NCBI RefSeq assembly: GCF_001645105.1
Contig: NZ_LKEG01000041.1
Span: forward strand, 1-64,000
DNA: 64,000 nucleotides
Reading direction: 5' to 3'
DNA from: Pseudomonas marginalis
Lineage (GTDB): Bacteria; Pseudomonadota; Gammaproteobacteria; Pseudomonadales; Pseudomonadaceae
Position numbers and translations under genes: made by a program. Shown in pieces: positions 17,559 through 28,052 of this stretch (the stretch's first letter is position 1; each line of letters starts with the position of its first letter). The notes under the pieces are model-generated. The model was not told where the DNA came from, made no database searches, and worked only from the letters and a program-made list of their open reading frames with translations.

Positions 17559-19796
17559 TTAAAGCGGTTCCGGCCGCAGAATCAGTACCCCCAATGGTGG
17601 CAGATTCAACGCCAGTGACACCGCTTGCCCATGGTTGGGTTCATCTTGGGTAAACACCTCGCCTCCGTTACCGTAATTGGAACCTGCGTACATGTCGGCG
17701 TCACTGTTGATCACTTCGCTCCAACGCCCCGCAAAGGGCACGCCGACCTTGTAACCCTCACGCGGCACCGGGGTGAAGTTGGCGACCACCAGCACCGGCT
17801 TACCGTCCTTGCTCCAGCGCAGCCAGGCATAGACGCTGTTGATTGCGTCGTCGCCGATCAGCCATTGGAAGCCCTGCGGCGCGTCGTCCTGCTCGTGCAA
17901 GGCCGGTTCTTCGCGGTACAGCCGGTTCAAGTCGCCGACCAGCTTTTGCACGCCTTTGTGTTCGGCGTACTGCAACAGGTACCAGTCCAGTTGCTGGTCG
18001 TGGTTCCACTCGCGCCACTGGCCGAATTCGCAGCCCATGAACAGCAGTTTCTTACCGGGGTGCATCCACATGAACGCCAGGTAAGCGCGCAGGTTGGCAA
18101 ATTTCTGCCAGCGGTCGCCGGGCATCTTGTCGATCAGCGAGAGCTTGCCGTGCACCACTTCATCGTGGGAAATCGGCAGGATAAAGCGCTCGGACCACGC
18201 ATACACCAGGCCGAAGCTCAACTCGTTGTGGTGATGGGCGCGGTACACCGGGTCCTGCTGGATGTAGTGCAGGGAATCGTGCATCCAGCCCATGTTCCAC
18301 TTGTAGTTGAAGCCCAGACCGCCCTGTTGGGTCGGCTGGCTAACACCCGGCCAGGCCGTGGATTCCTCCGCGATCACCAGCGCGCCGGGCGCTTCCAGGG
18401 CCACCACGTCGTTCAAGTGGCGCAGAAAATCAATCGCCTCCAGGTTCTCGCGACCGCCATGACGGTTCGGCACCCATTCGCCGGCCTTGCGCGAGTAGTC
18501 GCGGTAGAGCATCGACGCGACGGCATCCACACGCAGCCCGTCGATATGGAAGTGCTTGAGCCAATGCAGCGCCGAGGCGAGCATGTAGCCGTGCACTTCG
18601 GTGCGGCCCAGGTTGTAGATCAGCGTGTCCCAATCCTGGTGAAAGCCTTCCAGCGGGTTGGCGTATTCATACAACGCGGTGCCGTCGAATTGCGCGAGGC
18701 CGTGGGTATCGGTGGGAAAATGCGCCGGCACCCAGTCCAGGATCACACCGATGTCGGCCTGGTGCAGGGCATCGACGAAATAGGCGAAATCTTCCGGCGA
18801 GCCGAACCGCGCCGTCGGGGCGAATTGCGACAGTGCCTGGTAGCCCCAAGAGCCGCCAAACGGGTGCTCCATGATCGGCATCAGCTCGACGTGGGTGAAG
18901 CCCAGTTGCTGTACATAGGGAACCAGGCGCTCAGCCAGCTCACGCCAGTTGTACTGGCGGGCCACTTCGCCCGCTTCATCCAACTCGCATTGCCAGGAGC
19001 CCACATGCAGTTCGTAGATCGACAGCGGCGCCGTCGGCTTTTGCTTGTCGACCCGTGACTGCATCCAGGCGTGGTCCTGCCAGTCCACTTGCAACGGTTC
19101 GGCCACCTTCGAGGCGGTGTCCGGCGGCAACTGGGTGGCCAACGCCATCGGGTCGGCCTTGAGCGGCAGGATCCCATTGGCGCCGAGAATTTCGTACTTG
19201 TAGGCCGCGCCCGGTTGCAGGCGTGGGATAAAGATCTCCCACACGCCGGACGGATGACGCAGGCGCATCGGGTGACGGCGGCCGTCCCAGATATTGAAGT
19301 CGCCCACCACCGACACCCGCCGCGCATTCGGCGCCCACACGGCAAAGCGCACACCCTGCACGCCATCGACGCTGGTCACCTGGGCACCCAGGCAACTGCT
19401 GAGGTCACGATGGTTGCCTTCGCCGAACAGGTACAGGTCCATCTCCCCCAGCAGCAGTTGCTGGAAGCTGTAAGGGTCTTCGGTGATCTGCTCACCGCCG
19501 GCCCACTGGATCTTCAACAAATAGGGTTCGCGGGTCTTGAACTGACCGACGAACAACCCCGGCACCTGGCTCGCGTCCAGGCTGCCGAGCTGTTCACCGC
19601 TGTCGCGTGCCAGAACGTGGACGCTCAGGGCCTCCGGCAGGAAGGCGCGGATAAACTGGCCACCGTGCTCATCATCGTGCGGCCCGAGAATCGAAAACGG
19701 GTCGTGATGCTCGGCGCGTACCAGCGCTTCGACGTCCTTGGACGCCGGCAATGCAGTCAACTTCGCTTGCAGCGGTTCTTTATTTGTAAAGCTCAT
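17559..19796 (-). CDS. glgB: 1,4-alpha-glucan branching enzyme
   Basis: This 745-residue GH13 enzyme introduces alpha-1,6 branches into linear alpha-glucan. It carries N-terminal CBM48-like modules ([18 protein letters not shown]), then the catalytic barrel: nucleophile Asp in [13 protein letters not shown], acid/base Glu in [11 protein letters not shown] and transition-state Asp in [10 protein letters not shown]. The ATG at 19796 overlaps the treS stop as ATGA and is preceded by GGGGAG, which fixes the start against a longer open frame. It is the last gene of the glgE-treS-glgB operon. Confidence 0.97.
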   Translation of the reverse strand: MSFTNKEPLQAKLTALPASKDVEALVRAEHHDPFSILGPHDDEHGGQFIRAFLPEALSVHVLARDSGEQLGSLDASQVPGLFVGQFKTREPYLLKIQWAGGEQITEDPYSFQQLLLGEMDLYLFGEGNHRDLSSCLGAQVTSVDGVQGVRFAVWAPNARRVSVVGDFNIWDGRRHPMRLRHPSGVWEIFIPRLQPGAAYKYEILGANGILPLKADPMALATQLPPDTASKVAEPLQVDWQDHAWMQSRVDKQKPTAPLSIYELHVGSWQCELDEAGEVARQYNWRELAERLVPYVQQLGFTHVELMPIMEHPFGGSWGYQALSQFAPTARFGSPEDFAYFVDALHQADIGVILDWVPAHFPTDTHGLAQFDGTALYEYANPLEGFHQDWDTLIYNLGRTEVHGYMLASALHWLKHFHIDGLRVDAVASMLYRDYSRKAGEWVPNRHGGRENLEAIDFLRHLNDVVALEAPGALVIAEESTAWPGVSQPTQQGGLGFNYKWNMGWMHDSLHYIQQDPVYRAHHHNELSFGLVYAWSERFILPISHDEVVHGKLSLIDKMPGDRWQKFANLRAYLAFMWMHPGKKLLFMGCEFGQWREWNHDQQLDWYLLQYAEHKGVQKLVGDLNRLYREEPALHEQDDAPQGFQWLIGDDAINSVYAWLRWSKDGKPVLVVANFTPVPREGYKVGVPFAGRWSEVINSDADMYAGSNYGNGGEVFTQDEPNHGQAVSLALNLPPLGVLILRPEPL

Positions 19797-22700
19797 GACG
19801 TCTCCCCACCGCGTGCAGTGTTCGATATAGGTGCAAGCCCGCTCAACAGTCCGTGCAACCCTTGCAGGGGCACCGGCAACCAAGTCGGGCGGTTTTCCGC
19901 TTCGTAAGCCACTTCATACGCGGCCTTCTCCAGGCTGAACAATGTCAGCGCTGCGTCCTGGCCTTTGGCGTCCTGCCAGTCATGCGCCAGTGTAGACGTA
20001 GCGGACTGATACACCTGGATAAAGGCCTGGCGTGCTTCTTTCAGGTAACGGTCCGTCACGCGTTTGCGCGCCTGGTCCGCTTCGGGCGAGTGATCCACCC
20101 CTTGTACATTCAGGGCCATGGCCGCCGCGTAATCGAAGGAGCGCAACACGCCGCTCACATCTTTATACGGGCTGTGCTTGCCGCGTCGTTCGTGCAGCGG
20201 TCGCGCCGGCTCACCTTCAAAGTCGATCAGGTAGGCATCGCCCTTCACCACCAGCACCTGGCCCAGGTGCAAGTCACCATGCACCCGAATACGCAACCCA
20301 CCCAGGGTGGCTTTCGCCAGCGCCTGCACATGGCGGGTGATGGCTTTTTTCTGCGCCAGCAACTCAGTGACCAGCGCTTGATCCGCCGGGTTCAACTGGT
20401 TTTGATGAAGGTTGAGCAAGTGCAACGCACGGTCCAACTGCGCGCCGACATCCTTGGCCCAGGCCTGCGTGTCCTTGGCGGTGGTGACTTCAGGCTTGAA
20501 GTCCTTGTGAGTGGTTTTCGCACCGAGCACCCCGTGCATTTCGCCCAGGCGCTGACCGAGCAACCCAGCAAAATCCGCCAGCTCGCCCAGGGCGTTGTAG
20601 TGCTGTTCCTGCTCGGAGATGGCTTCGGCCAGCTCGTCGCGAATCGCCCGTTCCAAGTTGTTCTGAGTCCATCCCCAGGCGTCGCCCTGATTACTCAGGT
20701 AGCCTTGGGCAATCATCAGCAGGTTGTCCTGGCCCTCGGCGTCGTGGCGAATCATCGAGCCCAACAACGGCGAGATGTTCGGGTAGCCGGCTTCGGTCAG
20801 GTAAGCACTCATCTCCAACTCAGGGTGCACGCCGGAGGCGACTTTGCGGATCAGCTTGAGCACCAGGCTCTCGCCCACCACTACCGAACTGTTGGACTGC
20901 TCGGCCGACAAATAGCGCACCTCGGACTCATCCGTCAGTTGCAGCTTGGCCAGATGAGGCGTAGCGGTGAAGCGCAGCTCGCCTTCGCTTGAGTCCAGTA
21001 CGGTACCCGCTTGCAAACCCTGGATCACGGCGCGGATAAAGTGCTCGAGGCTGAAGGCATCGGTCACCAAGCCTACCTGGCGCACCCGGCGTACACGGGC
21101 CAAGGCTAATTGCTGAGGCAAGGCGCTGGTGAACTGGTCTTCACCGAGGAAACCGAACGGCAGCTGATAGCGGCTGATTTGGCCACCCGCACTGACCTCA
21201 AGCTCGCTGAGCAATACCGGGTGCTGCGCGTCGCCAAAGCGCACGCCATAGGCGATGCGCACGCTGTCGATCGCCGTGTCCTTGCCCGCGAACCAGCGGC
21301 GTTTGGGCAGCCAGGCCGGCAGTGCTGTTTGCTCCAGCGAGGCGCGGCAGGGTTCTTCCAGCAGTTCTTCCATGCGTTTTTTCAATACCAACGTGGTGAA
21401 GTCCGGCATGCTCTGGGCCGGTTCCACATGCCAGCTGGGCATCTGGTTTTCCGGCGCCAGCACAAACCAATAGAAGCCGTAAGGCGCCAGGGTCAGCAGG
21501 AAATTGAGTTGGCCGATGGGTGGGAAGGCATTCCCGCCCAGCATCTCCACCGGCACCATGCCAGCAAACGCCGACAGGTCCAGTTCGGCCGCCTGGGCGC
21601 TGCGCGACACGTTGGCCACGCAGAGGATGATCTCGTTGCGCCCGTCTTCACCGGTGAACTCGCGGGTATAGGCGAGGATGCGCCGGTTACTCGGCGAGAG
21701 CATTTTCAGGCTGCCACGGCCAAACGCCTTGGACTGCTTACGCACCGCCAGCATTCGCCGGGTCCAGTTCAGCAACGAATGCGGGTCCTGGGCTTGGGTC
21801 TCGACGTTCACCGACTGGTAGCCGTATTGCGGGTCCATGATCGGCGGTAGCACCAGGCTGGCCGGGTCGGCGCGTGAGAAACCGCCGTTGCGGTCGATGG
21901 ACCACTGCATCGGCGTACGCACACCATCGCGGTCACCCAGGTAGATGTTATCGCCCATGCCAATTTCATCGCCGTAATACAGGGTCGGTGTACCGGGCAT
22001 CGACAGCAGCAGGCTGTTGAGCAGTTCGACACGACGGCGGTCACGTTCCATCAACGGCGCCAAGCGCCGGCGGATGCCGAGGTTGATGCGCGCACGGCGG
22101 TCGGCGGCGTAGTAGTTCCACAAGTAGTCGCGTTCTTTGTCGGTGACCATTTCCAGGGTCAATTCATCGTGGTTGCGCAGGAAGATCGCCCACTGGCAAT
22201 TGGCGGGAATCTCCGGGGTCTGGCGCAGAATGTCGGTGATCGGGAAGCGGTCTTCTTGCGCCAACGCCATGTACATGCGCGGCATCAGCGGAAAGTGGAA
22301 GGCCATGTGGCATTCGTCGCCGTCGTCGCCCTTTTTGTCACCGAAATACAGCTGGGTGTCTTCCGGCCATTGATTGGCCTCGGCCAGCAGCATGCGGTCC
22401 GGGTAATGAGCGTCGATCTCGGCACGGATCTGCTTGAGCACATCGTGGGTTTCGGGCAGGTTTTCGTTATTGGTGCCATCGCGTTCGATCAGGTACGGGA
22501 TGGCGTCCAGGCGCAGGCCATCGATGCCCATGTCCAGCCAGTAGCGCATCACCGACAACACCGCTTTCATGACCTGCGGGTTATCGAAGTTGAGATCGGG
22601 CTGGTGGGAATAAAAGCGGTGCCAGAAATACTGGCCCGCAACCGGGTCCCAAGTCCAATTGGACTTCTCGGTGTCGAGGAAGATGATGCGGGTGCCGTCG

Positions 22701-23140
22701 TATTTCTGGTCGTCATCCGACCACACGTAGAAGTCCCGCGCCGCCGAGCCTGGCTTGGCCTTGCGCGCACGCTGGAACCAGGGATGCTGGTCGGAGGTGT
22801 GGTTGATCACCAGCTCGGTGATGACCCGCAGCCCGCGCTTGTGCGCCTCGGCAATAAAACGCTTGGCATCGGCCATGGTGCCGTAGTCGCTGTGCACGCC
22901 ACGGTACTCGGCGATGTCGTAGCCATCGTCGCGGCGTGGCGAGGGGTAGAACGGCAGCAACCAGATGGTATTCACACCCAGGTCGGCGATGTAGTCGAGC
23001 TTGGCGATCAGGCCGGGAAAGTCACCGATACCGTCGTTATTGGAATCGAAATACGATTTGACGTGGACTTGGTAGATCACCGCGTCTTTGTACCAGAGCG
23101 GGTCTTTGATAAAAGTGGCAGCGTTGGGTTTCTTCGCCAT
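19793..23140 (-). CDS. treS: Trehalose synthase/maltokinase fusion (TreS-Pep2)
   Basis: This 1115-residue bifunctional protein has an N-terminal GH13 trehalose synthase, about residues 1-550, that interconverts trehalose and maltose (nucleophile Asp in [16 protein letters not shown], Glu in [11 protein letters not shown], Asp in [12 protein letters not shown]). The C-terminal part, about 610-1115, is an aminoglycoside-phosphotransferase-like maltokinase with the catalytic loop [14 protein letters not shown] and metal-binding Asp in [11 protein letters not shown]. Together they turn trehalose into maltose 1-phosphate, the GlgE donor. The start ATG at 23140 has AGGAG 7-8 nt upstream. It is 34 bp downstream of glgE and overlaps glgB by 4 bp. 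Confidence 0.96.
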   Translation of the reverse strand: MAKKPNAATFIKDPLWYKDAVIYQVHVKSYFDSNNDGIGDFPGLIAKLDYIADLGVNTIWLLPFYPSPRRDDGYDIAEYRGVHSDYGTMADAKRFIAEAHKRGLRVITELVINHTSDQHPWFQRARKAKPGSAARDFYVWSDDDQKYDGTRIIFLDTEKSNWTWDPVAGQYFWHRFYSHQPDLNFDNPQVMKAVLSVMRYWLDMGIDGLRLDAIPYLIERDGTNNENLPETHDVLKQIRAEIDAHYPDRMLLAEANQWPEDTQLYFGDKKGDDGDECHMAFHFPLMPRMYMALAQEDRFPITDILRQTPEIPANCQWAIFLRNHDELTLEMVTDKERDYLWNYYAADRRARINLGIRRRLAPLMERDRRRVELLNSLLLSMPGTPTLYYGDEIGMGDNIYLGDRDGVRTPMQWSIDRNGGFSRADPASLVLPPIMDPQYGYQSVNVETQAQDPHSLLNWTRRMLAVRKQSKAFGRGSLKMLSPSNRRILAYTREFTGEDGRNEIILCVANVSRSAQAAELDLSAFAGMVPVEMLGGNAFPPIGQLNFLLTLAPYGFYWFVLAPENQMPSWHVEPAQSMPDFTTLVLKKRMEELLEEPCRASLEQTALPAWLPKRRWFAGKDTAIDSVRIAYGVRFGDAQHPVLLSELEVSAGGQISRYQLPFGFLGEDQFTSALPQQLALARVRRVRQVGLVTDAFSLEHFIRAVIQGLQAGTVLDSSEGELRFTATPHLAKLQLTDESEVRYLSAEQSNSSVVVGESLVLKLIRKVASGVHPELEMSAYLTEAGYPNISPLLGSMIRHDAEGQDNLLMIAQGYLSNQGDAWGWTQNNLERAIRDELAEAISEQEQHYNALGELADFAGLLGQRLGEMHGVLGAKTTHKDFKPEVTTAKDTQAWAKDVGAQLDRALHLLNLHQNQLNPADQALVTELLAQKKAITRHVQALAKATLGGLRIRVHGDLHLGQVLVVKGDAYLIDFEGEPARPLHERRGKHSPYKDVSGVLRSFDYAAAMALNVQGVDHSPEADQARKRVTDRYLKEARQAFIQVYQSATSTLAHDWQDAKGQDAALTLFSLEKAAYEVAYEAENRPTWLPVPLQGLHGLLSGLAPISNTARGGETS

Positions 23141-23174
23141 TGGAAGCTCCTGGAATACGTGAACCGCGCTGGGA

Positions 23175-25163
23175 TTAAGGGGTGGTGATACGCCAGATCC
23201 CAAACGGCATCTGCGGCTCCAAACGCGTCCACTGGTGCTTGCCATACCAGGTCCAGCGATGGCCGTTCATCAAGTCTTCACCGTGAGTCTCGGCATCGTC
23301 CGGCAGGCCCAGCTCCCAGAGCGGCAGCTCGAAGTTGGCCTCTTGGGCGTTATAGGGATCAAGGTTCACCGCCACCAGAATGAAGTTGCTGCCATCCTCG
23401 CTGCGCTTGCCGAAATACAGGATGTTGTCATTCCAGGCGTTGTAGAGCTTCAGCCCCAGGTGCGTCTGCAACGCCGGGTTTTGCCGGCGAATGCGGTTGA
23501 GTTGAGCGATTTCGGCGATGATATTGCCGGGGGCGGTGAAGTCCCGTGGACGGATCTCGTACTTCTCCGAGTTCAGGTATTCCTCTTTGCCCGGTACCGG
23601 CGCCGCTTCGCACAGTTCGAACCCCGAATACATGCCCCACAGGCCCGAGCCCATGGTGGCCAACGCGGCACGGATCAAAAAGCCCGGGCGCCCGGATTCA
23701 TGCAAGAACGGCGGGTTGATGTCCGGCGTGTTGACGAAGAAGTTCGGCCGGTAGCATTCGCGCCACGGCGACTCGTTCAGCTGGGTCAGGTATTCGCTTA
23801 ACTCGGCCTTGGTATTGCGCCAGGTGAAATAGGTGTAGCTCTGGGAGTAACCGACCTTGCCCAGGCGCGCCATCATCGCCGGCGTGGTGAACGCCTCGGC
23901 GAGGAAGATCACGTCGGGGTATTTGGACCGCACATCGCTGATCAGCCATTGCCAGAACGGCAGGGGCTTGGTGTGAGGGTTATCGACGCGAAAGGTCTTC
24001 ACGCCCTCTTCCACCCAACCCACCACGACGTCGCGCAGCTCGGTCCACAGGCCCGGGATGGCGTCCGCCGCATAAAAATCGACGTTGACGATGTCCTGGT
24101 ACTTTTTCGGCGGGTTTTCCGCGTATTTGATCGTGCCGTCGGGGCGCCAGTTGAACCAGCCCGGATGCTCCTTGAGCCACGGATGGTCCTGGGAACACTG
24201 GATGGCGAAGTCCAGGGCGATTTCCAGGCCGTGGTCGGCGGCGGCCTGCACCAGGCGGCGGAAGTCATCGCGGCTGCCCAGCTGCGGGTGGATGGCCTCA
24301 TGGCCGCCGTCCTCGCTGCCAATCGCGTAGGGGCTGCCCGGATCATCGGGGCCGGCGGTCAGTGAGTTGTTCGGGCCTTTACGGTGGCTGCGCCCGATCG
24401 GGTGGATCGGCGGGAAGTACAGAACGTCGAAGCCCATGTCATGGATCATCGACAACCGCGAGTGCACGTCATTAAACGTGCCGTGGCGCGCAGGATCGTC
24501 GGTGATCGAACGTGGAAACAACTCGTACCAGCTGGCAAACAGCGCAGCCTCACGTTCAACGTCAATCGGGTAAACGGTGCTGATGCTCAGGTAGGCGCGG
24601 TGATCGGCCTGCGTCATCAAATGTGCACTGTCTTCGTGCAGGAACTGCGCAGCCTGCTCGGTTTCCAGCAGGCCGGAGAGTTCATGGTGCAGCAGCATCA
24701 GGCGATCGCGCAGCTCGTTGTCACTGCGTTCGGCGGCTTGCAGCACCAGGCTGCGACCTTCCTGCAATTCCAGGCTGACCGGTACGCCGGCCTCGTGTTT
24801 CTTGCGCAACTCGTAGCAGAAGCTGGCGAAGGTATCGATCCAGGCTTCAATGCAATATTCATGAGGGCCCTGCTGGGTGACGGTAAACGCGCCTTCCCAG
24901 CCATTGTTGCCCACATCGGTCATCACGACGCTGTGCCAGCTTTCATCCTGCAGCGGGCGCCAGCGGATCAGCACGGCGAGCTTGTCATGGCCGTCGGCAA
25001 ACACTTTGCTGGTGACGTTGACCCGTTGGCCGACCACGGCCTTGACGGCGAATTCGCCGCCGTCAATCACGGGAGTGGTGCTTTCGATGGCGATCCTGGG
25101 CAGCAACAGCGCCTGGGACAGCGGCAATATGGACGTGCCTGGAACCTGTGTTTCAGCAGTCAT
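23175..25163 (-). CDS. glgE: Alpha-1,4-glucan:maltose-1-phosphate maltosyltransferase
   Basis: This 662-residue GH13_3 enzyme extends alpha-1,4-glucan with maltosyl units from maltose 1-phosphate. The N-terminal domains (about 1-180) form the Ig-like and helical dimer region. The catalytic barrel shows KTFRVDNPHTKPLPFW with the nucleophile Asp and VIFLAEAFTTPAMM with the acid/base Glu; DVLYFPPIHPIG marks the first conserved region. It is the first gene of the operon. The product chain is branched by GlgB downstream. Confidence 0.96.
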   Translation of the reverse strand: MTAETQVPGTSILPLSQALLLPRIAIESTTPVIDGGEFAVKAVVGQRVNVTSKVFADGHDKLAVLIRWRPLQDESWHSVVMTDVGNNGWEGAFTVTQQGPHEYCIEAWIDTFASFCYELRKKHEAGVPVSLELQEGRSLVLQAAERSDNELRDRLMLLHHELSGLLETEQAAQFLHEDSAHLMTQADHRAYLSISTVYPIDVEREAALFASWYELFPRSITDDPARHGTFNDVHSRLSMIHDMGFDVLYFPPIHPIGRSHRKGPNNSLTAGPDDPGSPYAIGSEDGGHEAIHPQLGSRDDFRRLVQAAADHGLEIALDFAIQCSQDHPWLKEHPGWFNWRPDGTIKYAENPPKKYQDIVNVDFYAADAIPGLWTELRDVVVGWVEEGVKTFRVDNPHTKPLPFWQWLISDVRSKYPDVIFLAEAFTTPAMMARLGKVGYSQSYTYFTWRNTKAELSEYLTQLNESPWRECYRPNFFVNTPDINPPFLHESGRPGFLIRAALATMGSGLWGMYSGFELCEAAPVPGKEEYLNSEKYEIRPRDFTAPGNIIAEIAQLNRIRRQNPALQTHLGLKLYNAWNDNILYFGKRSEDGSNFILVAVNLDPYNAQEANFELPLWELGLPDDAETHGEDLMNGHRWTWYGKHQWTRLEPQMPFGIWRITTP

Positions 25164-25368
25164 CGAGCATCTTCCCCTTACGCCCTGTGGACGCTCTTTG
25201 CTTGATCCGAATTCTTCAGGCGACCGAGCTCTCCCTGAGCACGGCCGTAATAGGTCCGAACCTGTGCCGTCGATAAAAGTTCAGGTGGATGTGTCGCCAT
25301 TGAGCGGGGAATCAATTCGCCCGGCCCACTGTCCACCGGTAGAGCAAAGCACAAAGGAGGCCACACCG

Positions 25369-25545
25369 ATGAATATCCCGATCCCGGCTGAAACACCCGA
25401 CCCGAATATCGACAACCCCACCCTGCCGCCCACCGAGCCCGCACCGATTCCGGAAAAGGAACCGCCGGAGAATGAGCCGCCCCCGGTTGAAGAACCGCCG
25501 ACAACCATGCCACCGGTGATCGTCAGTCCTTCTCAAAGCGCTTGA
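25369..25545 (+). CDS. Small proline-rich protein
   Basis: This 58-residue protein is made almost entirely of Pro, Glu, Thr, Asn and Ile, with repeats such as PTEPAPIPEKEPPENEPPPVEEPP. It has no signal peptide or hydrophobic helix and is probably extended or disordered. AAAGGAGG at 25353-25360 is a near-ideal ribosome binding site 8 nt before the ATG, which argues that the gene is real. It is divergent from glgE, and its last 23 bp overlap the convergent mgtC-like gene. Function unknown. Confidence 0.75.
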   Translation: MNIPIPAETPDPNIDNPTLPPTEPAPIPEKEPPENEPPPVEEPPTTMPPVIVSPSQSA

Positions 25546-26014
25546 CGATTTTTGGCATCACGCTGAACACCGCCAAGGCCAGCAACGTACTCAGTACCGC
25601 TGTCGATTCCCGGCCCAACCCGGCCGAGACCCCAATCGCAGCGGTCATCCACAAACCGGCTGCGGTGGTCAGGCCTTTGACATGGCCCTCTTCATCATCC
25701 TTGCCCTTGATGATGGTACCGGCGCCCAGGAAGCCGATCCCGGCAATCACGCCCTGCACCACCCGGCTCATGGCATCCGCCTGATTACCGGACATCTGCG
25801 GCACCATCACGAACAGTGCCGCCCCCAAGGCCACCAGCATATGCGTGCGCACCCCGGCGGCCTTGCCCTTGCTCTCGCGTTCAAACCCCAGGATGCCGCC
25901 CAGGATCGCGGCAATCAGCAGGCGCACCGTGATCTGGGTGAGCTGCTTCGCGTCGCCGATATCGGCAAATTCGGCCTGCAGGGTTTGCCACACTTCATGC
26001 CACCAGGCGTCCAT
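25523..26014 (-). CDS. MgtC/SapB family membrane protein
   Basis: This 163-residue protein has about four or five hydrophobic segments and the MgtC family landmarks GGILGFERESKGKAAGVRTHMLV and VIAGIGFLGAGTIIK. Only the membrane domain is present; the C-terminal ACT-like domain of Salmonella MgtC is absent. MgtC relatives modulate the F1Fo ATPase and low-magnesium survival, but short forms like this are not individually characterised here. Confidence 0.9.
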   Translation of the reverse strand: MDAWWHEVWQTLQAEFADIGDAKQLTQITVRLLIAAILGGILGFERESKGKAAGVRTHMLVALGAALFVMVPQMSGNQADAMSRVVQGVIAGIGFLGAGTIIKGKDDEEGHVKGLTTAAGLWMTAAIGVSAGLGRESTAVLSTLLALAVFSVMPKIVKRFEKD

Positions 26015-26150
26015 GGATGCCGTCCTTTGTCATTGTTGGTAAAGGATGGACAGCAGCGACCGCCAGTCAGTTGCCTGGAACCCCTGCACATCGGTGGCCC
26101 CTAACCTACATAGCCCACGCATTACATAGCTCACGAATAAGGAGAACGGC

Positions 26151-26390
26151 ATGCCCCTACGTATCGAAAACCAGCTGTGCTACTTCATGCTCGATGACAA
26201 TGGCCAGGAACAGAGCGTGCCGGCGACCCGAGTCAATATCGTGACCGACACTGAAAAATCCATGTCCTACGTCGAATTGGCCGCCGAGCGCATCTACATC
26301 ACCGAAGCTGAGGCAGACGCCTTGACGGTCGCCGGGGCGCACGATGGGCGCCAGCATGTAAAGGCCGACGAACCTGGTTCGCTGATTTAA
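26151..26390 (+). CDS. DUF3203 family protein
   Basis: This 79-residue soluble protein matches the small Pseudomonas family DUF3203 as I recall it: MPLRIENQLCYFML start and the ERIYITEAEADALTVAGAHDGR core. AAGGAGA precedes the ATG by about 7 nt. Function is unknown. A FNR/Anr-like box begins at the base after the stop codon. Confidence 0.78.
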   Translation: MPLRIENQLCYFMLDDNGQEQSVPATRVNIVTDTEKSMSYVELAAERIYITEAEADALTVAGAHDGRQHVKADEPGSLI

Positions 26391-26404
26391 TTGATCTGTA
26401 TCAG
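26391..26404. promoter_or_regulatory. Candidate Anr/FNR box upstream of ccoG
   Basis: TTGATCTGTATCAG matches the FNR/Anr consensus TTGAT-N4-ATCAA with one mismatch in the last base. It lies 172 bp before the ccoG start and directly after the DUF3203 stop. Oxygen-linked control of a cytochrome oxidase assembly gene would make sense, but the distance is long and no matching -10 was identified with certainty. Confidence 0.5.
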
Positions 26405-26419
26405 TTCCCCCCCATACAC

Positions 26420-26450
26420 TGCTGCACCCCAGGCGCCATGGGGTGCAGCA
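26420..26450. other. 12-bp perfect inverted repeat (hairpin) between DUF3203 and ccoG
   Basis: TGCTGCACCCCA and TGGGGTGCAGCA are exact inverted copies around the 7-base loop GGCGCCA. No T-run follows, so it is not a canonical terminator. It could be an operator, a leader hairpin in the ccoG transcript or an mRNA 3' end. Confidence 0.6.
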
Positions 26451-26575
26451 CATTGACGCAGGCCCTTGCGCCCCTGTCATCTGATCCGCTTTTTATCGCC
26501 CTACCTGAGTCTGTTATGCACACAGCCCCACGCGCATAGTTCGTCCGCCTGATGGAGGCTGATGAGCGAACGACC

Positions 26576-27985
26576 ATGAGCGATAGAATCCCCACCGTGG
26601 ACACCTTTGAGCCCTTGCACCCAAAGAAAGTGAAGGCCAAATCCAGCGACAACCTGATTCATACCCGCAGTTTCACCGGCCTGTTCCGCACCTTGCGCGT
26701 GGCCGGTGCAGGCGTTCTGTTCCTGGCGTTTTTCGGCACCGTGTGGCTGAACTGGGGCGGCCGGCAAGCGGTGCTATGGGACTTGGCTGAAAGCAAATTC
26801 CACATCTTTGGCGCGACGTTCTGGCCCCAGGACTTCATCCTGCTCTCGGCGCTGCTGATCATCTGCGCGTTCGGCCTGTTTGCGATCACGGTGTTTGCCG
26901 GCCGTGTGTGGTGCGGCTACACCTGCCCGCAAAGCGCGTTTACCTGGCTGTTCATGTGGTGCGAAAAAGTCACCGAGGGCGAGCGCAACCAGCGTATCAA
27001 GCTGCACGCCGCGCCCTGGAGCCTGAACAAACTGGCGCGGCGCTCGGCCAAACACACGTTGTGGCTGGGTATCAGCGTGCTGACAGGGCTGACGTTTGTC
27101 GGCTATTTCACGCCGATCCGCCCCCTGGCCGCCGAACTGCTGAGCTGGCAAATGGGCGGCGTCAGCCTGTTCTGGGTGCTGTTTTTCACCGGTGCCACCT
27201 ACCTCAACGCCGGCTGGCTGCGTGAAGCGGTGTGCATGCACATGTGCCCGTATGCGCGGTTCCAGAGCGTCATGTTCGACAAAGACACCTTGACCATTTC
27301 TTACGACGTGGCGCGCGGCGAACACCGTGGCCCGCGCAAGCGTGAAGTCAAACCCGCCGATGTCGGCCTCGGCGATTGCATCGACTGCCAACTGTGCGTG
27401 CAGGTGTGCCCCACCGGTATCGACATCCGCGACGGCCTGCAAATGGAGTGCATCGGCTGCGCGGCGTGCATCGACGCCTGCGATTCGATCATGGACAAAA
27501 TGGGCTACCCGCGTGGCCTGGTGAGCTACACCAGCGAACATCAACTGCAAGGCGGCAAGACCCACCTGCTACGGCCACGCCTGATCGGCTACAGTGCCGT
27601 GCTGCTGGTGATGATCGCGGCGTTGGTGGTGGCGCTGGTGGAACGGCCGATGGTGTCGCTGGACGTGACCAAAGACCGTGGCCTGTTCCGCGAGAACGCT
27701 CAGGGCCAGATCGAAAACATCTACAGCCTCAAGGTGATCAACAAGACCCAGCAGCGCCAGGATTACCACCTGGAGTTGATGGACGCCGATGGCTTCCAGT
27801 TGCAAGGCAAGACGGAGATCAGCCTGGCAGCGGGGGAAATCAGCGATGTGCCGGTGTCGGTGGCGTTGTTGGCGGATAAACCGGCGAGCAGTTCGCAGAC
27901 CTTGCGCTTCAAGGTCTCGGATGTGGATGAGCCCGGGATCTACAGTGCTGCCGAGAGTCGCTTCGTGGCGCCGCTGAACCGCTGA
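26576..27985 (+). CDS. ccoG: Cytochrome c oxidase accessory protein CcoG (FixG/RdxA-like)
   Basis: This 469-residue membrane ferredoxin-like protein takes part in copper delivery or reduction for cbb3 oxidase assembly. It has about five transmembrane segments, a cysteine-containing CGYTCPQSAFTW motif, and two [4Fe-4S] motifs (CIDCQLCVQVCP and CIGCAACIDACD). A C-terminal Ig-like periplasmic domain follows the last hydrophobic segment. No ccoNOPQ or ccoI gene is adjacent, so this copy is orphaned from the oxidase cluster. The start ATG 26576 is chosen on homology; the in-frame ATG at 26552 lacks a ribosome binding site. Confidence 0.92.
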   Translation: MSDRIPTVDTFEPLHPKKVKAKSSDNLIHTRSFTGLFRTLRVAGAGVLFLAFFGTVWLNWGGRQAVLWDLAESKFHIFGATFWPQDFILLSALLIICAFGLFAITVFAGRVWCGYTCPQSAFTWLFMWCEKVTEGERNQRIKLHAAPWSLNKLARRSAKHTLWLGISVLTGLTFVGYFTPIRPLAAELLSWQMGGVSLFWVLFFTGATYLNAGWLREAVCMHMCPYARFQSVMFDKDTLTISYDVARGEHRGPRKREVKPADVGLGDCIDCQLCVQVCPTGIDIRDGLQMECIGCAACIDACDSIMDKMGYPRGLVSYTSEHQLQGGKTHLLRPRLIGYSAVLLVMIAALVVALVERPMVSLDVTKDRGLFRENAQGQIENIYSLKVINKTQQRQDYHLELMDADGFQLQGKTEISLAAGEISDVPVSVALLADKPASSSQTLRFKVSDVDEPGIYSAAESRFVAPLNR

Positions 27986-28052
27986 GGTCTGCCAGGCGAG
28001 CCAGCTCCCCCATTTAGCCCTGCGTACCCTTTAAGAAAGTGATTAGGCCCCC

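Noticed and set aside
17625..19058. 477-codon plus-strand frame within glgB
   Set aside because: Antisense shadow; glgB carries all GH13 catalytic motifs on the other strand.
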